A DNA stretch of 16,548 bases from Bacteroides sp. GTDB lineage: Bacteria; Bacteroidota; Bacteroidia; Bacteroidales; Bacteroidaceae. Location of the stretch: assembly GCA_019417975.1 (NCBI GenBank), contig DYCT01000008.1, positions 1-16,548 of the forward strand, given 5' to 3'. The position numbers were made by a program, and so were the translations under genes. A model generated the notes under the pieces. That model saw only the letters and a list, made by a program, of their open reading frames with translations, had not been told where the DNA came from and made no database searches. The first letter of the stretch is position 1, and each line of letters starts with the position of its first letter. Shown here piece after piece: positions 13,919 to 16,548 of the stretch.

Positions 13919-14632
13919 TTAGAAAGGAAGTTTATAGATAAGGTTGTAGGTAAATCCAAAAATGCCGGACTTGTTTTTCCCGAAGCCGGGAAGGTATTCG
14001 GGAGTGGCATATCGGTCTTTTTTAGCATTGAAGCGGGCTTTGTATCGGACAGACCATCCCATGTGAAAAGAGCCTGCTATCTTTACGTTGATAGCTGCTA
14101 CTGCTTCCAGCCAATGAGCAGTGGAGTGGATGCCTGTGTGTTCATAGGGGAGTGTCCCTTGCCAAATGGGGTCTTTCAAATCGGGTGAACTTACATCGTA
14201 ATTGAACGCTGTAAAGCCATAGCGCAGACCTACCGTAAGGTAGCCTACTTGCATCTTTTTAGCCATTGTGTTATAGTCAAGGCCGATGCGCGCAAAAGGT
14301 GCTGCACTTTTGTAGTGGATGTTGTAGTTGTCGTCGGTCATGTCAATATGACCGTATCCTATTTCTATAACCGGAAAATAGCGATTCTTGAAGTTAGCAT
14401 TGAGGCTTAACTCAGAGCTGATATAGTCTCCACCAAACAGTTTATTGCCGATACCGAAGAGGTCGACTCCAAGGGACAGACCGTTGTAGGTAGGCACATC
14501 AAGCCCGTCCACTTTGCCATTCTTTATTTCTATGTTTGGAGAGGCGGACTTCTTTGCGGCAGGCTGTGCTTGTAATAAAAGTGGCAGACTACTTGTCAGG
14601 AGTATAATAAATACGATAATTTTCTTTCTCAT
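13919..14632 (-). CDS. DUF6048 family protein, probable outer-membrane beta-barrel
   Basis: A 237-aa protein with a signal peptide (MRKKIIVFIILLTSSLPLLLQAQ) and a mature part rich in alternating hydrophobic/polar beta strands ending in Phe (LIYKLPF), typical of small outer-membrane barrels. It resembles the Bacteroidales DUF6048 family, normally encoded next to DUF6452, as here. Conserved-looking stretches are YNGLSLGVDLFGIGNKLFGG, PVIEIGYGHIDMTDDNYNIH, VGLRYGFTAFNYDV and HMGWSVRYKARF. Its start overlaps the end of the DUF6452 gene by 44 bases, indicating translational coupling. Function is unknown; the pair may form an envelope complex (inference). Confidence 0.82.
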   Translation of the reverse strand: MRKKIIVFIILLTSSLPLLLQAQPAAKKSASPNIEIKNGKVDGLDVPTYNGLSLGVDLFGIGNKLFGGDYISSELSLNANFKNRYFPVIEIGYGHIDMTDDNYNIHYKSAAPFARIGLDYNTMAKKMQVGYLTVGLRYGFTAFNYDVSSPDLKDPIWQGTLPYEHTGIHSTAHWLEAVAAINVKIAGSFHMGWSVRYKARFNAKKDRYATPEYLPGFGKNKSGIFGFTYNLIYKLPF

Positions 14633-15095
14633 AATCGTTGACGTCGGAGTTTACCAGACGGATGGAGTCGATAAGTATTTGGGTATAGGTTATGTTCGTC
14701 AGCTTGTGAAACATGGCGATGCCGCAGTCGGTAGAAATGAAGTGCGGACTGTTTTCGTGTGCCAGGCGGATAGTGTCTTGCAGAAGCCGGCTGTAGTGTA
14801 ATACAAAAGTGGTCTGCGGGGCGGTGTAGCTTAAAGGTAGACTGATATGATCGATATGCTTGTCGCGGTTTATCAAGATGGTATCTGTGCCTAAGGCGGT
14901 GACACTTAATGAATCGAATAGTTTGACAGGTGCATGTGTTCGACTATTGATAAAGGTGAAACGTAGCATCGGCTCACCACCCAATGAACAGTCGCTCCCG
15001 GAACAAGAGCCTGCAAGCAAACTGCATACAAGCAAGCCGATGAACAGCAGTCCTTGCAGTATGAGGCGGAAAGATGATTGGGTCTTGTTACACAT
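14589..15095 (-). CDS. DUF6452 family lipoprotein
   Basis: A 168-aa protein with an N-terminal hydrophobic signal ending in a probable lipobox (SLLAGSC, Cys31). Two further Cys (SDCSLGG, STDCGIAMF) lie in the mature part. The C-terminal half reads SPHFISTDCGIAMFHKLTNI and ends IRLVNSDVNDYEKENYRIYY, a pattern I associate with Bacteroidales DUF6452. The start at 15095 lies 4 bases after the glycosyltransferase stop; the end overlaps DUF6048 by 44 bases. Probably anchored in the envelope; function unknown. Confidence 0.8.
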   Translation of the reverse strand: MCNKTQSSFRLILQGLLFIGLLVCSLLAGSCSGSDCSLGGEPMLRFTFINSRTHAPVKLFDSLSVTALGTDTILINRDKHIDHISLPLSYTAPQTTFVLHYSRLLQDTIRLAHENSPHFISTDCGIAMFHKLTNITYTQILIDSIRLVNSDVNDYEKENYRIYYTPDK

Positions 15096-15099
15096 TTTA

Positions 15100-16053
15100 T
15101 TACAGCTCCTTTTCTATTTTGTATTTGTTTCTTTCTGGCGAATTTCGAGCGATTAGTTCTCCGATAAATCCGGCCAGAAACAGTTGGGTACCCAATAGCA
15201 TCATGGTTAGCGACAGGTAGAAATAAGGAGAGTCGGTGACTAAGATGTAGGGCAGGTTGTGGTATAGGGCATACAGTTTGCTGGCACCTACCACAATGAT
15301 GGAAATAAATCCGATGATAAACATCAGGGAACCTAAGAAGCCGAAGATGTGCATGGGCTTTACTCCAAATTTCGAAAGGAACCAAAGGGAAATCAAGTCC
15401 AAATAGCCGTTGAAGAAACGGTTTAGGCCTCCGAATTTGGTCTTTCCAAACTTGCGGGCTTGGTGGTGCACTACTTTTTCTCCAATCTTAGTAAATCCTG
15501 CGTTTTTGGCTAAATAAGGGATGTAGCGGTGCATTTCGCCATATACTTCGATGTTTTTCACTACTTCGCGTCGATAAGCTTTCAGTCCACAGTTGAAATC
15601 GTGCAGGTTTTTGATGCCCGATACTTTGCGGGCAGTGGCATTAAACAGTTTGGTCGGAATGGTTTTCGACAGTGGGTCGTAACGTTTTTGTTTCCAACCA
15701 GAAACTAGGTCGTAGCCTCCTTCGGTAATCATGCGATACAGTTCCGGAATTTCATCCGGGCTGTCTTGCAAGTCAGCGTCCATGGTAATAACTACATCGC
15801 CTTGTGCACGTTCGAATCCGCAATAAAGGGCAGGCGATTTGCCATAGTTTCGTCTGAATTTGATGCCTTTTACGCAAGGATGTTGGGTTGCCAACTTCTC
15901 AATGATTTCCCACGAGCGGTCTGTACTTCCATCGTTAACGAAAAGTACTTCGTATGAGAAATGATGTGCGGTCATTACGCGCTCAATCCAACCGTATAGT
16001 TCCGGGATTGATTCTTCTTCATTATATAAAGGTACGACTACTGATATATCCAT
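15100..16053 (-). CDS. family 2 glycosyltransferase (GtrB/DPM1-like, polyprenyl-phosphate sugar transferase)
   Basis: A 317-aa protein. The N-terminal GT-A domain begins MDISVVVPLYNEEESIPELY, with VNDGSTDRSW (39-48), the catalytic DxD in MDADLQDSPDEIP (D92/D94), SGW (118-120) and DFNCGLKAYRREV (152-164). Two C-terminal membrane helices lie at about 235-260 and 277-302, as in GtrB/ArnC-type enzymes that move a sugar from a nucleotide donor to polyprenyl phosphate on the cytoplasmic face. ATG 16053 is chosen because the domain starts there; an ATG 36 bases upstream would overlap the DUF4199 gene. The lipid-linked sugar and its final acceptor cannot be told from sequence. It lies 13 bases after the DUF4199 stop and belongs to the operon. 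Confidence 0.92.
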   Translation of the reverse strand: MDISVVVPLYNEEESIPELYGWIERVMTAHHFSYEVLFVNDGSTDRSWEIIEKLATQHPCVKGIKFRRNYGKSPALYCGFERAQGDVVITMDADLQDSPDEIPELYRMITEGGYDLVSGWKQKRYDPLSKTIPTKLFNATARKVSGIKNLHDFNCGLKAYRREVVKNIEVYGEMHRYIPYLAKNAGFTKIGEKVVHHQARKFGKTKFGGLNRFFNGYLDLISLWFLSKFGVKPMHIFGFLGSLMFIIGFISIIVVGASKLYALYHNLPYILVTDSPYFYLSLTMMLLGTQLFLAGFIGELIARNSPERNKYKIEKEL

Positions 16054-16066
16054 ATTATTGTATTTT

Positions 16067-16548
16067 TTAATGGTTGGTTGGAGCATCATCAGTGGATGTA
16101 GGATGCCGGAAGATGATGTTTCTTTTTACAACAAGCGCTATGGGGATGGCGATGATGCTGCAATAGAAAACATTTTGAGAGACAAACTGCATGGTAATTC
16201 TGATGGCAGGGATGTCTGTTTGCTGAAATGTCTGGATGATTTTGCTCAGTTGCTCGCCTACGGCTGCTTGCTCGGCATTTCCCGAAGCCAAAAGCGGGTT
16301 GATGACTTGTTCTGTATAATAAAGTATCAGACTGTCAGTGCCGATAAATTGAAAATAAATGTAATGTGCTACAGCAGTCAGCAGAGCTGCATACATATAC
16401 ATAAAGAGGGTGAATGCCCAGGCTTGGCTAAAACTGATTACTCCTCCACATACGCTGTTACGGTATGAACGTGCAAAATAATACCCTAAGAAAGGCACTG
16501 CTAACGTAAGCAAGGAAAATGCAACGAAAAGTACAGGGAGTTTAGGAC
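16067..16548 (-). CDS. DUF4199 domain membrane protein (N-terminus beyond the window)
   Basis: The frame is open to the window edge; the visible 160-residue part is the C-terminal region of a DUF4199 protein. It shows a membrane segment (PVLFVAFSLLTLAVPFLGYY), the conserved-looking SFSQAWAFTLFMYMYAALLT, YIYFQFIGTDSLILYYTEQV and a last membrane helix before a short basic tail (VVKRNIIFRHP). In Bacteroidales a DUF4199 gene commonly precedes this glycosyltransferase, as here. Proposed to work in the same envelope or lipid-linked sugar process; no function is established. A TTG at 16513 is not taken as the start because coding sequence continues upstream of it. Confidence 0.85.
   Translation of the reverse strand, partial: PKLPVLFVAFSLLTLAVPFLGYYFARSYRNSVCGGVISFSQAWAFTLFMYMYAALLTAVAHYIYFQFIGTDSLILYYTEQVINPLLASGNAEQAAVGEQLSKIIQTFQQTDIPAIRITMQFVSQNVFYCSIIAIPIALVVKRNIIFRHPTSTDDAPTNH

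Overview
The window looks like the chromosome of a gut-type Bacteroidales bacterium. This rests on Bacteroidetes-style TAnnTTTG promoter elements, a Por_Secre_tail (type IX secretion) C-terminus, Bacteroidales-restricted families (DUF4199, DUF6452, DUF6048) and a zapA-rny pair. Genus is not resolved; a lineage with type IX secretion is implied if the sorting tail is functional.

Layout. (1) At 1-1434 (+) is a bacterial PH-domain membrane protein of the YdbT type. Its N-terminus is interrupted at the window edge: an in-frame TAA lies at 22-24, and a one-base frameshift in the C4T4 tract at 50-57 would reopen the frame. (2) At 1435-2487 is an AT-rich region of about 1 kb with no convincing gene. 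It holds a 22-bp-period array of three 18-bp palindromes, other small hairpins, a TAnnTTTG promoter element, a well-conserved cobalamin riboswitch (about 2150-2290) and a structured leader of about 200 nt. (3) At 2488-9546 (+) is one secreted protein of 2352 aa. It has a signal peptide, four tandem CUB-like + BNR_assoc_N-like units, a right-handed beta-helix, several beta-sandwich domains, a DUF4465 domain and a T9SS type A sorting domain. A strong terminator follows. (4) At 9713-12012 (+) are a promoter, a 97-aa coiled-coil protein, zapA, a strong hairpin, and rny (RNase Y). (5) At 12013-12300 is a convergent intergenic region with two related hairpins. (6) At 12301-16548 (-) is a tightly packed operon, in transcription order: DUF4199 membrane protein (cut by the window edge), a GtrB/DPM1-like glycosyltransferase, DUF6452 lipoprotein, DUF6048 outer-membrane protein, mntP and apbE.

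The most interesting element is the B12 riboswitch controlling a single giant, apparently surface-exported protein that carries a DUF4465 domain. In Bacteroidetes, cobalamin riboswitches normally control B12 uptake and salvage genes, and DUF4465-type proteins occur in such loci (from memory; BtuH-like B12-binding surface proteins). The inference is that this is a large surface device that captures or processes cobamides, or B12 carriers or complexes, and is made when B12 is scarce. No TonB receptor (BtuB) or other cobalamin gene is present in the window, so the function remains a hypothesis.

The rest is housekeeping: cell division (ZapA and partner), RNA decay (RNase Y), Mn2+ export (MntP), flavinylation (ApbE) and envelope glycosylation.
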